Source of the DNA: JAWPMT01 sp965601475
GTDB taxonomy: Bacteria > Bacteroidota > Bacteroidia > Cytophagales > Cyclobacteriaceae
DNA: 64,000 nt
Reading direction: 5' to 3'
Assembly: GCA_965601475.1 (NCBI GenBank)
Contig: OZ271832.1
Coordinates: 4,774,001-4,838,000, forward strand
Shown here: positions 8,014-17,108 of the stretch, in pieces
Numbering within the stretch: the first letter of the stretch is position 1
How the letters are laid out: every line of letters starts with the position of its first letter
The notes under the pieces: model-generated
The model's input: only the letters and a program-made list of their open reading frames with translations
Databases searched by the model: none
What the model was told of the DNA's origin: nothing
Position numbers and translations under genes: made by a program

Positions 8014-8041
8014 TACCTGATCACTTACACACTAAATCATA

Positions 8042-8587
8042 ATGCAAAAAATGAAAAACTTCTTGATGGGAATCGCCCTACTGGGTGCTACCCAACTTAT
8101 GGCTCAAACCTATGTGAGCGAAAAAAGCAATGTCAGATTCTTTTCTGACGCACCCTTGGAAGATATCGAGGCCGTATCCGACAAAGCACGTGGTGTTTTT
8201 GATGCTGATAAGGGAGAATTCGTATTCTCTATTCCCATTCGCAGCTTTCAGTTTAAGAAGAAACTCATGCAGGAGCACTTCAACGAAAACTACCTGGAAT
8301 CTGACAAGTTTCCTAATGCCGTACTCTCAGCCAAGGTGAAGGACTGGGACAAAACCATGGGCAAACAGAGTGTGGTTGTGGAAGGGGAATTTGAGATTCA
8401 TGGCGTGAAACAACCGGTTGAAATCAGTGGAGACCTCGACATCAGTGAAGACAAAGTGGAGGTAAATGCGGTGTTTCCTATTGCGCTGAAGGATTACGAT
8501 ATTGAGATACCTACCGCTGTTTTTTATAAGATTGCAGAAGTTGTAGAAGTAACTGTAAACTTTCAGTACAAGGCACATGAAAATTAA
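8042..8587 (+). CDS. YceI family periplasmic lipid-binding protein
   Basis: The protein has 181 residues. A signal peptide ends near MAQ (about 21). The remainder is a YceI-type lipocalin-like barrel: RGVFDADKGEFVFSIPIRSF, then MQEHFNENYLESDKFP, then VEGEFEIHGVKQPVEI. YceI proteins bind polyisoprenoids or amphiphiles in the periplasm. It lies 28 bases after the cytochrome-like gene and overlaps the DUF5777 gene by 11 bases. Confidence 0.9.
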   Translation: MQKMKNFLMGIALLGATQLMAQTYVSEKSNVRFFSDAPLEDIEAVSDKARGVFDADKGEFVFSIPIRSFQFKKKLMQEHFNENYLESDKFPNAVLSAKVKDWDKTMGKQSVVVEGEFEIHGVKQPVEISGDLDISEDKVEVNAVFPIALKDYDIEIPTAVFYKIAEVVEVTVNFQYKAHEN

Positions 8588-9440
8588 GATTGTCTTTTTA
8601 TGTCTCCTGCTGTCCAGCAAAGGTTGGGCACAGGATGACCTCATGCGACTCCTCAATGAGACCGCCCCGGAGGATAAGGGATATGCCATTGCCACTTTTA
8701 AGAGCGCACGGCTTATCAATGGACACTCCATCGAAACGCGAACCAATGGCGTCCTTGATTTTGTCATCAGCCACAGATTCGGACGTGTCAATACGGGGAT
8801 TGATGAGCTTTTTGGGATCGACAATGCCAATATCAGGTTTGGCCTGGAATACGGCATTACGGATGACCTAAATGTCGGTGTTGGAAGGTCCAGTTTCGAA
8901 AAAGTCTATGATGGTTTTATCAAATACAAAGTGCTGAAACAATCCAACGATATGCCGATCACTTTCACGGCGCTGGCTTCCGCTGTTTCGCAGACGCTTG
9001 ATTTTCCCAATGACGGTCGGGATTATCGCTCGGAACACCGCTATGCTTATACTGTGCAAGGCATGATCGCCAGGAAATTCAATAGTTCCGTTTCTTTCCA
9101 AATCTCCCCAACCTGGATCCATCGCAATCTGGTCCGTACGGAGGAGGATGCCAATGACCTGATCTCAGTAGGTCTAGGAGGACGTGTGAAACTCAACAAT
9201 CGTGTCAGTATCAACGCTGAGTACTTCCCCCAGTTTACTGACAAGAGTGATCAATTTCAGAATGCCATCGCCATTGGTTTTGATATAGAAACGGGTGGCC
9301 ACGTTTTTCAGCTACATGTTACTAATGCCCAGCAGATGAACGAGCCCGGATTTATTGGAGAAACCACCGGCGATTTCCTCGACGGGGACATCCATTTTGG
9401 GTTCAACATTTCAAGGGTTTTCAATCTGAAGCGCGGCTAG
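8577..9440 (+). CDS. DUF5777 family outer-membrane beta-barrel protein
   Basis: The protein has 287 residues. A signal peptide (to about 19, GWAQ) is followed by APEDKGYAIATFKSARLING and repeated amphipathic strands (HRFGRVN, IRFGLEYGITDDLNVGVGRS), the hallmark of DUF5777. It is probably an outer-membrane barrel. The overlap with YceI points to joint expression, and the recurrent trio with a cytochrome-like lipoprotein suggests a linked envelope redox or transport role. Its stop overlaps that of the convergent TonB receptor. Confidence 0.85.
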   Translation: MKIKIVFLCLLLSSKGWAQDDLMRLLNETAPEDKGYAIATFKSARLINGHSIETRTNGVLDFVISHRFGRVNTGIDELFGIDNANIRFGLEYGITDDLNVGVGRSSFEKVYDGFIKYKVLKQSNDMPITFTALASAVSQTLDFPNDGRDYRSEHRYAYTVQGMIARKFNSSVSFQISPTWIHRNLVRTEEDANDLISVGLGGRVKLNNRVSINAEYFPQFTDKSDQFQNAIAIGFDIETGGHVFQLHVTNAQQMNEPGFIGETTGDFLDGDIHFGFNISRVFNLKRG

Positions 9441-11896
9441 AGGCTTCCTCGAACCGAGAAATAGATGTTGCGCCCAGGTGCACTGATGCCGGAAGAGTAC
9501 GTTCGGTAGTGTTGATCTAGCATGTTTTCCATGCCGGATTCCAGCCGAACGTATTTGGATGGTGTGTAAGCAAAGCGGATATTCAAGGTGCTCCAGGCCG
9601 GTGAGCCCTCATCCGTGTAGAGGTAAGCCTTATCAATGATTTCGCTGGCAGGTAGGTTGTCTGCACTCTTGGCAGCATGATAGTCTACGAAGAATTCCGA
9701 CTGAAATTTCTCCTTCTCGTAGGTGATACTACTTCTGCCAAATACAGGAGTGGCGTGTCTCAAGGGTTCGTTTGTGTCGGTCTCCTGGCCTTCATTCACG
9801 TTGAGTGATGAGGAAAATTTCCATGTTTTGTTGAGGTTGTAGTTCAGCAATATTGAACCGCCGTAGAGCCGGGCTCTCCGTGCATTCACCTGTGACCGTA
9901 AGGCCAATTCCTCCCCGTCCAAAGTCAAAGATGCTTCACCATTAAAATCTACCTCGTCCCTTACAATGGCGTTGGTGAGCCAGCTGTGGTAGGCCACTAC
10001 TTTCAGGTTTAGTCGGTTGGAGAAAGCCTGCTCAATTCCAATTTCTTGATTGTAGGAGTATTCTGGATTGAGTTCTCCGTTGGGGATCACGATGGCATCA
10101 CCGTCGATTTCAAAAACCTTGCCCACGTCATCGATGTTGGGTGCACGAAAGCCTGAGGATAGTATGGTGCTAAGTTTTGTTTGGGAGGAGGGATTGAAGA
10201 CCAGGCTTAAGCTACCAGTCAGAGCGTGGTTGGTGAGACTGGTGTTGTCCAATAAATCGCTCTCCTGATCCACGAGGTTCTGTGCCTGAATTGCCTCCGC
10301 TTCTTCATCCTCCGCAGAGGCTTGCAACCTTACTACACTGTACCTGGCTCCTGTATTCAGGACCAGTTTCTTGGTGAGATCCCATTTGTAATTGCCATAG
10401 GCTGCTATAGCATAGTACAGACTGCCACCATTGGGGTAGCGTGTACTTGCAGAGGTGGTTTCACCGGTGAGGAGGTTCCTTCTTTGGGCTACCGAATTGA
10501 CATCGTTGAAGAAGCCATCAACACCATAAAAAAATGTGCCATTGTTCAAGTTCTTTTCAAAGTCTACATTCATAGTGACAATTGAAACCTCCTCTTTGCG
10601 ATTCCTAAGACGATCATCTCCAAAACGCCGATCATGTCGGCTCTCTTCATAAAATTGAAAGGACACCGTCGTTTGCATCTGATCGAAAAGGTTGGTAGGG
10701 GCATATGAGTTGAATTTCAGCGCATGCATCTGCCAGGTCTGGGGTCCGTAGTACCATTCCGCATTGAGCAGCGAATCGGATCCCGCCCGCAGTGGCTGGG
10801 TTAGTCTGTCATACCTGGGAATGTTGGATGTTGTACTGATGAAGTAGCTGTAGGTCATATCAGTGCGATCAGAGGTCCGCCAGCGGATTTTCTGAAGCAC
10901 ATTGATGAGGTTGTAACCGGAAGCTCGTTGAACCTCGGGGTCCTCGTTGGCTACCAGTCGATCCTGACCATCTACACGATCCACAACGAAGTTGCGTTCG
11001 AAAAAGCCTTCGAACGCCTCCGACCTTCGCCTGCCAGCCCTTAGGTCGCCAAAATCCGTGAAAGAGATGGATCCAAGGTATGCGATCTTTTCCTGGGAAA
11101 TCGTGAAATCGAAATGCCCCGTCTTCTCGTTGGCGGCAGAGCTATATCTCAGCAATCCATTGGCCGTGGATTCTGTGCGACCACTGAATGACCATTTGGG
11201 TTCCCGGGTCTTGAAATCCATTACGCCACCAAGGGCGTCACTTCCGTAAATGACCGATCCGGGCCCGAAGACAACCTCAGTCTGTTCCAGGATATTCGGG
11301 TCAATATTGATCACGTTTTGCAGGTTGCCACTTCTGTAGATGGCATTGTTCAGACGGACCCCATCTACTACCAACAAAACTGCATTGGCTGCAAAGCCTC
11401 TCAGGGTCGGGCTACCACCACCCAACTGGCTTTTTTGTACATACACCTGTCCACTGTTTGATAGTACTTCGGCGGAGGTGGGTGGATTTGCGAAGGCCAT
11501 TTCCTCAGATTTGATGGATAGTATTTCGTTGGGCACTTCGGTCTTTTCCTGCTCCCATTTGTTGGCTGAGACCGTGATTCCTTCATAATGCTGAATACCC
11601 TCTTTCAACAAAACGACCAGGTTGTTGTCGATGATATCCTGCTTGGTGAGTTGCAGGTTGTCATAGGAGGGGTGTTGAATGATGATGATGCCTTCAAGGG
11701 GGAATTCCGAGATATCGGCTTTTCCTTTATCATCGCTGAAGCTGGCGAATTGTTGATTTTCGTGAACAATAAAAACGTCTGCCAGAGGCCTTTGTGAAGA
11801 CTCGTCTACTATCCTGATGATTTGCGCCTGGGATATGCTTGCGAAAAACAAACCCAAAACGAGGAATCCAACCCCCCTACTTAACTTCAACTTCAT
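9437..11896 (-). CDS. TonB-dependent receptor, heme/hemoglobin-receptor-like
   Basis: The protein has 819 residues. Signal peptide to about 24; a carboxypeptidase-regulatory-like domain (about 25-95); a TonB box/plug from about 105 with GGGSPTLRGFAANAVLLVVD and FGPGSVIYGSDALGGVMDF; and a C-terminal barrel ending in an aromatic-poor FSVRGSL. The plug sequence with RLNNAIYRSGNLQNV resembles the hemoglobin/heme/lactoferrin receptor group, so the likely cargo is heme or an iron complex, but the substrate is not proven by sequence. No SusD partner lies beside it. A TAGTTTTG promoter box sits just upstream. Confidence 0.9.
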   Translation of the reverse strand: MKLKLSRGVGFLVLGLFFASISQAQIIRIVDESSQRPLADVFIVHENQQFASFSDDKGKADISEFPLEGIIIIQHPSYDNLQLTKQDIIDNNLVVLLKEGIQHYEGITVSANKWEQEKTEVPNEILSIKSEEMAFANPPTSAEVLSNSGQVYVQKSQLGGGSPTLRGFAANAVLLVVDGVRLNNAIYRSGNLQNVINIDPNILEQTEVVFGPGSVIYGSDALGGVMDFKTREPKWSFSGRTESTANGLLRYSSAANEKTGHFDFTISQEKIAYLGSISFTDFGDLRAGRRRSEAFEGFFERNFVVDRVDGQDRLVANEDPEVQRASGYNLINVLQKIRWRTSDRTDMTYSYFISTTSNIPRYDRLTQPLRAGSDSLLNAEWYYGPQTWQMHALKFNSYAPTNLFDQMQTTVSFQFYEESRHDRRFGDDRLRNRKEEVSIVTMNVDFEKNLNNGTFFYGVDGFFNDVNSVAQRRNLLTGETTSASTRYPNGGSLYYAIAAYGNYKWDLTKKLVLNTGARYSVVRLQASAEDEEAEAIQAQNLVDQESDLLDNTSLTNHALTGSLSLVFNPSSQTKLSTILSSGFRAPNIDDVGKVFEIDGDAIVIPNGELNPEYSYNQEIGIEQAFSNRLNLKVVAYHSWLTNAIVRDEVDFNGEASLTLDGEELALRSQVNARRARLYGGSILLNYNLNKTWKFSSSLNVNEGQETDTNEPLRHATPVFGRSSITYEKEKFQSEFFVDYHAAKSADNLPASEIIDKAYLYTDEGSPAWSTLNIRFAYTPSKYVRLESGMENMLDQHYRTYSSGISAPGRNIYFSVRGSL

Positions 11897-11906
11897 ATTC
11901 GGCCGC

Positions 11907-11914
11907 CAAAACTA
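11907..11914 (-). promoter_or_regulatory. -7 element upstream of the TonB receptor
   Basis: On the minus strand this reads TAGTTTTG, a perfect TAnnTTTG match ending 10 bases before the receptor ATG at 11896. No good TTG was found at the -33 position. The resulting leader would be only a few bases. Confidence 0.35.
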
Positions 11915-11983
11915 AAAAACCGTGATCATAGTGGCTATTTTCACATGCACTAAAACACTTGGTGATAAGCAAAAATCCTACCA

Positions 11984-12946
11984 ATGCCTCTTTTGGAAGA
12001 AAATGCCTATAAAAATCCCTGGTATCTACTAAATGGCCATTTCGAAACGATCGTTCCGTCCATGCGCAATGCCGCACCCTCAGTGCCATACAAGCGCTCG
12101 CGCCTTGATCTTCCCGATGGGGATTTCCTTGACCTTGACTGGCTGGATGGGGATGCGAATAAGTTGGTAATCATTAGTCATGGTCTGGAGGGTAGCTCCA
12201 GCAGGCATTACGTTCGGAGGTCGGCACATTTTTTTCATGCACGTGGATGGTCGGTGCTGGCATGGAACTGTCGCAGTTGCAGCGGGGAGATGAACAAGCT
12301 TCCGCGCTTCTACCACCATGGCGCCACTGAAGACCTCGCCGCAGTAGTGGAGGAGGCCCTCGGAAGGGGTTACAAAGCCATTGTACTGGTGGGCTTCTCC
12401 ATGGGGGGAAGCATGTCCATCAAATACCTGGGTGAAACCCGAAGACCTTCAGCGGTGAGGGGAGCGGTCACCTTTTCGGTACCGTGCAATCTGAAGGACA
12501 GTGCCGAAGCCTTGGAACTACGAGGCAATCGATTTTATGAACGGCGGTTTCTCAACAAGTTGAAAGTGAAGATTGAGCTGAAGGCTCAGCAGCATGAGCA
12601 GGTCGTTGCCGAAGGCCTCCAGGACATTCGAAATTTCGAGACCTTCCACCGACGGTACACGGTACCCCTTCATGGCTTTGAGACGCTGGAATCTTTCTAT
12701 GATGCGGCCACCTGCGATCAGTTCTTTGAAGGTCTGGAAGTCCCTGTATTTGTAGGCAATGCCTGGAATGATCCCCTGTTGATCAATGGATGCTACCCCC
12801 TGGATGAGGCGGAGGACAACCCATACCTGCATTTAAAGACACCTCAAAAGGGTGGCCATGTCGGCTTTACAATTGCTGGTGATCACTACACGTGGATGGA
12901 ATATGAGGCTGCCACTTTCATGAAGATGGTCCTGGACCTGGTTTGA
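11984..12946 (+). CDS. YheT-type alpha/beta hydrolase
   Basis: The protein has 320 residues, the usual length for the YheT/ABHD1-like family. The N-terminus NPWYLLNGHFETIVPSM matches the family's conserved GHxxTI segment. The nucleophile elbow is GFSMGG, an Asp lies in GNAWNDPL, and the His is in KGGHVGF. It has no signal peptide, so it acts in the cytoplasm, probably as an esterase; its substrate is unknown. It is divergent from the TonB receptor. Confidence 0.88.
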   Translation: MPLLEENAYKNPWYLLNGHFETIVPSMRNAAPSVPYKRSRLDLPDGDFLDLDWLDGDANKLVIISHGLEGSSSRHYVRRSAHFFHARGWSVLAWNCRSCSGEMNKLPRFYHHGATEDLAAVVEEALGRGYKAIVLVGFSMGGSMSIKYLGETRRPSAVRGAVTFSVPCNLKDSAEALELRGNRFYERRFLNKLKVKIELKAQQHEQVVAEGLQDIRNFETFHRRYTVPLHGFETLESFYDAATCDQFFEGLEVPVFVGNAWNDPLLINGCYPLDEAEDNPYLHLKTPQKGGHVGFTIAGDHYTWMEYEAATFMKMVLDLV

Positions 12947-13109
12947 AGGTGTTGTAGATTCGAATGCTGTGACAATGATGATGCAATACCGGAGTTCGGT
13001 AGGCTCGGGTCCCTCAAAGAAGACATGTCTCACGACATATCCACCTCTGATCTATTCCCCGAAGCTCGGTCATCCCCGGCCACAACGATATTTGGTCATG
13101 GAGTCGAAG

Positions 13110-13127
13110 GTGTTAAATGTTTAACAC
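13110..13127. repeat. Perfect 8-2-8 palindrome
   Basis: GTGTTAAA-TG-TTTAACAC lies at the end of a convergent gene pair and touches the lhgO stop. The 2-base centre makes a poor hairpin, and no T-run follows, so it looks more like a protein-binding site than a terminator. Confidence 0.4.
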
Positions 13128-14329
13128 TATTGAAGCCGTTCCGCGGTCAATTGAGCTACCCGCCGGCCTATGGCCAGGCTGGAGGTGGCAGCCGGGGAGG
13201 GTGCATTACCCACATTGAGAATTCGCTCATCTTCGATGATCAGGAAGTCATCGATGAGGCCCCCGTCACGATCGCAAGCCTGGGCGCGAACCCCTGCGCC
13301 TCCAGGGATAAGGTCTTGTTTTTCGATTTCCGGGAGTAGTTCCTGCAAGGCCCGAGTGAAGGCAGATTTTGAATAGGAGCGGTAAAATTCCCCGAAGCCT
13401 GTTTTCCAGTACTTGGCCGCTACTTTGCGAAAGCCCTTGTAGGTCAGGCTCTCAAAGAGTTCACCCAAATGAATCTGACTTTTCTTGTACCCCTCCCGGC
13501 GGTAAGCTAGCACGGCATTGGGCCCAGCTTCGACGCCCCCATTGATCATCCGCGTAAAGTGAACTCCAAGGAAGGGAAAGTTGGGATCAGGTACAGGGTA
13601 GATCAGGTTCTTCACCAGGTGTTGCTTCTCTTTTTTCAACTCGTAGTATTCACCTCGGAAGGGAATAATCTTGTAATTGACTTTCATGTGACTGATTTTC
13701 GCCAATTTATCTGATTGCAGTCCGGCGCAATGCACAACAAAACGAGTTACCAGTTCCTGGTGTGTGGTCTGAACAGTCAGCAACTTGTTGGTGTTTGACT
13801 TAATCTTTTGGACCGCATTACCTGTGAAGATCTCACCCCCGAAATGCTGGAACTTTTCGGCATACTTCTCTGCCACGAGCTTGTAGTCGATGATGCCTGT
13901 TTGTGGCACAAAAAGTCCCGCAATGCCATTTACGTGAGGTTCATACTCCTGCAATTCCTCTTTGCTGTTGAGGCGAATGATTCCGTCAAGGCCATTTGCA
14001 GCTCCTCTTTCTTCCAGCGTGTTGAGCGCCGAAAGCTGGTCTTCGGACGTCGCGACCACTACTTTGCCGCAGATCTCATAGGGGATTTCTTCCTGGTCGC
14101 AGAAGGCAACCAGGTCTTTGTAGCCTTGAACGCAATTCCTGGCTTTGTAACTACCTGGCTTATAGTAGAGGCCCGAGTGGATTACGCCGCTATTGTGACC
14201 AGTCTGGTGAAGAGCGAGTCCATTTTCCTTTTCGACGACGGCGATTTTGAGTTTTGGATTGGCTTCTTTGAGCCTCAAGGCTGAAGCCAACCCGACGATT
14301 CCGCCTCCTACAATGACGACGTTGTACAT
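13127..14329 (-). CDS. lhgO: L-2-hydroxyglutarate oxidase
   Basis: The protein has 400 residues, the family's normal length. The N-terminus has an FAD-binding Rossmann motif (VIVGGGIVGLASAL) and the signature HQTGHNSGVIHSGLYYKPGS, which is characteristic of L-2-hydroxyglutarate oxidase/dehydrogenase. The C-terminus VGNAPSPAATSSLAIG closes the FAD site. It oxidises L-2-hydroxyglutarate to 2-oxoglutarate, feeding electrons to quinone or oxygen and removing a side product of 2-oxoglutarate metabolism. A TAACCTTG box (one mismatch) lies on the minus strand at 14351..14358, 21 bases upstream of the start. Confidence 0.93.
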   Translation of the reverse strand: MYNVVIVGGGIVGLASALRLKEANPKLKIAVVEKENGLALHQTGHNSGVIHSGLYYKPGSYKARNCVQGYKDLVAFCDQEEIPYEICGKVVVATSEDQLSALNTLEERGAANGLDGIIRLNSKEELQEYEPHVNGIAGLFVPQTGIIDYKLVAEKYAEKFQHFGGEIFTGNAVQKIKSNTNKLLTVQTTHQELVTRFVVHCAGLQSDKLAKISHMKVNYKIIPFRGEYYELKKEKQHLVKNLIYPVPDPNFPFLGVHFTRMINGGVEAGPNAVLAYRREGYKKSQIHLGELFESLTYKGFRKVAAKYWKTGFGEFYRSYSKSAFTRALQELLPEIEKQDLIPGGAGVRAQACDRDGGLIDDFLIIEDERILNVGNAPSPAATSSLAIGRRVAQLTAERLQ

Positions 14330-14675
14330 GGTCTACCTGTTTGACAAGTGCAAGGTTAAGAAAGAAATGGTTGGGATGTGGGGAGTTCTGTCAATTTGGT
14401 AAAAGGATAATTTTGAACATCTGATGCGTGAGCTAGGAATCAAATTGGGGAAACTAGCGGGATTTCTGAACCTCGATGACAACCTGCTATTTTGCACGGA
14501 TATTTCTTGAACGTCTGGGACAGTTGTTCATCGGGATCTGCTGAGAATCCATCTATACTGAACAAAGCATATTACGATGGCGACACCACATCCGGAGGGT
14601 TTTGGTGGACTACCTGAAGTGGAGCGGTTTGATAAATAATTGTTGCCTGGTATATATTAGGCAGCTGGCTGAAGT
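14330..14675. other. Gene-free divergent intergenic region
   Basis: This 346-base gap separates lhgO from a membrane protein gene. A TAATTTTG box at 14408..14415 reads toward the right but has no TTG at the proper distance. Two tiny open frames (14424 onward, 28 codons; 14577 onward, 20 codons) have protein-like composition but no recognisable family, so they may be remnants. No tRNA or strong hairpin was seen. Confidence 0.5.
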
Positions 14676-15200
14676 ATGGGATTGAGTAAAGGCGCTATCG
14701 AGTTGATGAAAGAAAATGGGTACCGTTGGAAAACGGATAGTGGGGTCCTGACTTTTGAAAGGTCCGCCGATTCGAAAGCCTTCATCATTGTGCTGGCGGT
14801 ATTCCTTAGCATCGGTTTAATCATAATTGGCAATTTTGTACCCTTATTTTCTCTACTGATAATTATTCTGGTGTGGTGGATAGCCTACCATCAAATCAGG
14901 AAACGCCAGAAGAGCTCCATTTTTAAACTGGACTTCCGGAAAAAGTGCTTTGAGATAGATGGTTACAGAAGGCCAATCGCTGATATTACCAACCTCCATC
15001 TGCATTCGGTGTTCGTGGATGAATACACCAGCGCTCACAAAGGCACCTCCAAGGAATATGAGATCTCCATTGAGCTGGTCACGCAAAAGGAGGGTTTCAA
15101 GGTGTTGTCTTTCAGAAGCGACAATGAAAAGCCACACCCTGAGGTGCACGAAATTTTTGAGCGGATCAAGACTATGCTCAAAGCATCCAAAAACTCCTGA
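14676..15200 (+). CDS. Two-helix membrane protein of unknown function
   Basis: The protein has 174 residues. A short cytoplasmic N-terminus (WKTDSGVLTFERS) precedes two adjacent hydrophobic helices (about 31-50 and 52-68), then a basic KRQKSS turn and a cytoplasmic beta-rich domain of about 95 residues (FKLDFRKKCFEIDG). The layout resembles small PH-like-domain membrane proteins, but I do not recognise a named family. There is no obvious operon partner. Confidence 0.65.
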   Translation: MGLSKGAIELMKENGYRWKTDSGVLTFERSADSKAFIIVLAVFLSIGLIIIGNFVPLFSLLIIILVWWIAYHQIRKRQKSSIFKLDFRKKCFEIDGYRRPIADITNLHLHSVFVDEYTSAHKGTSKEYEISIELVTQKEGFKVLSFRSDNEKPHPEVHEIFERIKTMLKASKNS

Positions 15201-15413
15201 TTGGTATTGTATGCACTAAATCCCTGAAACCTGTCAGTAGTAGTTTTCTTTTGTCCAACAAAGGAGGATCCGAATTGCAAGCACCATAATGGCATGAGTG
15301 TTGATGAATTGCTTTGAATCGAAAAGAACCAAAATGAACAACCCCATACCCAAGCGTTTGTGTAGACAATTCACGATAATTACGTCATTCATAACCTTGA
15401 ATCCCTTCAATTC

Positions 15414-16238
15414 ATGAGAAACATGTTATCTGTGGTCTGCATTCTGTGCAGTCAAGTCTTATTTGCTCAGTCCATTCCATATGGGTACAATGACGAGGCC
15501 GGCGCCTATTTCGAAGTGGAAGCCAACACCAACTTGTATTATGAAATTTACGGTGAAGGTGAACCGCTGCTCATGCTCCATGGTGGTGTGTTTGGCTACA
15601 TTGGCGAGTTCGAAAATCTGATTCCAAAACTTGCTGAAAAATACCAGGTTATCTGCCTTGCCACCCGAGGACATGTCAAATCCGATATCGGCCGTCAGCC
15701 CTTTACCTATGAACAAAGAGCCAACGATGCCATTGGGCTGATCAGGCATTTGGAACTGGAAAAAGTGACTGTCATAGGCTTTAGTGATGGCGGCTATGCA
15801 GCTTATAAGCTAGCTGCCATGTATCCGGAAGTTATCGAGAAAATGGTGGTGATGGGGGCTGGCGATGATCCCAGACAAGACGGACCAGGGACCAGTGCTT
15901 ATTCAGCAGAAGTCCTGATGAGGGATTATGGGGGTTTCTTCGAAAAAAAAGTAACCAATATGCCCGAACCTGAGCGCTGGGGTGAAAGTTTGGAGATGCT
16001 CAATGATCTCTACAACAACAGTTTTGTAAGCGAGGAGACCTTCTCAAAAATCCAGTGTCCTGTGATGGTGATGAGCGGGGACGGTGATGAGTATTCGAGT
16101 CCGAAGGCCTGCCTAGCCGCCTATCAGTATTTGCCTGACGCTCGTCTCTCCATCATTCCTGATTGCGGCCATGTGATTTTGTACTGTAATTTTCCGGCAG
16201 TTTGGGAGTCGATGAAGCTATTTCTGGGCTTCGAGTAA
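15414..16238 (+). CDS. Exported alpha/beta hydrolase
   Basis: The protein has 274 residues. A signal peptide (to about 19, LFAQ) precedes an alpha/beta-hydrolase fold: oxyanion region LMLHGGVFGY, nucleophile elbow GFSDGG, acid in SGDGDEYSS and catalytic His in DCGHV. It is probably a periplasmic or outer-membrane esterase/lyase of unknown substrate. The AraC regulator gene begins 39 bases downstream in the same direction, so the two likely form an operon. A TAACCTTG box lies at 15392..15399, 14 bases before the ATG. Confidence 0.87.
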   Translation: MRNMLSVVCILCSQVLFAQSIPYGYNDEAGAYFEVEANTNLYYEIYGEGEPLLMLHGGVFGYIGEFENLIPKLAEKYQVICLATRGHVKSDIGRQPFTYEQRANDAIGLIRHLELEKVTVIGFSDGGYAAYKLAAMYPEVIEKMVVMGAGDDPRQDGPGTSAYSAEVLMRDYGGFFEKKVTNMPEPERWGESLEMLNDLYNNSFVSEETFSKIQCPVMVMSGDGDEYSSPKACLAAYQYLPDARLSIIPDCGHVILYCNFPAVWESMKLFLGFE

Positions 16239-16277
16239 TCGACTGACCATGAAGGTTAACGGTAGCCACAACTGCTC

Positions 16278-17045
16278 ATGAATACGGTTTTCACCAAAGA
16301 CTTTTTAGGAGATACCTCCAATCAATACCAGAATGTGAATTTCAGAATTTCAGTAGTTGACTATACCCAGAAGGTTTCCGAGGACTGGCATTTCCATGAC
16401 AAAGTACATGTTTCGGCCATCATGAAAGGGGGCAATCTTGAATCCCGAAAGACAAAAGACATCCAGGTAACTCCCGGAGAGGTCATGGTCTATGAGGCGG
16501 GTGAGATTCACCGCAATAGGTTTACAGCTCATCCTTCGAGGAATCTAAATATCGAGTTCGAAACGGATTTTTTTGGAGAAGAGCTGCGCCTTTCACGCCT
16601 GACATCGGATGACAGTACCCATCTCGGGTTCCATAGTATCTACTTAGAACTCTTACTCAATGACGCTTACTCCACGCAGGCTATTGAGCAAATGGTGAAA
16701 TCTTTGTTTTGGTCCGATGTCTATGATAGTGAAGGTCATTGGGTCTCCAGGCTGAAGGACCTGCTAAACGACCGATGGAATGAATTTCCCTCCCTGGCAG
16801 ATATCTCCTTAGAATTGGGCGTGCATCCTGTGACCATTTCCAAATACTTCTTCAAGCATTGCGGAATGACACTTTCTGAGTACATGAGGCTTATCAAGGT
16901 AAAAAGAGCATTGGGAATGCTAATGGGATCCACTCGCTCTCTTGCTCAAGTTGCTTTTCACTGCGGCTTCTCTGACCAAAGTCATATGAATCGGCTGGTC
17001 AGGAAATACACAGGATATACCCCAGGGGTCATTCGCTCCCTTTAG
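16278..17045 (+). CDS. AraC family transcriptional regulator with cupin domain
   Basis: The protein has 255 residues. The N-terminal half is cupin-like (DWHFHDKVHVSAIMKGG, TPGEVMVYEAGEIHRNRF). The C-terminal 100 residues carry two HTH motifs: LADISLELGVHPVTISKYF and RSLAQVAFHCGFSDQSHMNR, ending in KYTGYTPGVIR. It should bind a small ligand and activate nearby genes; the hydrolase upstream and the protease downstream are plausible targets. Confidence 0.9.
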   Translation: MNTVFTKDFLGDTSNQYQNVNFRISVVDYTQKVSEDWHFHDKVHVSAIMKGGNLESRKTKDIQVTPGEVMVYEAGEIHRNRFTAHPSRNLNIEFETDFFGEELRLSRLTSDDSTHLGFHSIYLELLLNDAYSTQAIEQMVKSLFWSDVYDSEGHWVSRLKDLLNDRWNEFPSLADISLELGVHPVTISKYFFKHCGMTLSEYMRLIKVKRALGMLMGSTRSLAQVAFHCGFSDQSHMNRLVRKYTGYTPGVIRSL

Positions 17046-17108
17046 GCTAATTTCATTCTATACGGTGTCCGGTTCCTCTCGGAAATTTGCGAAAACTCAA
17101 ATTGAATC

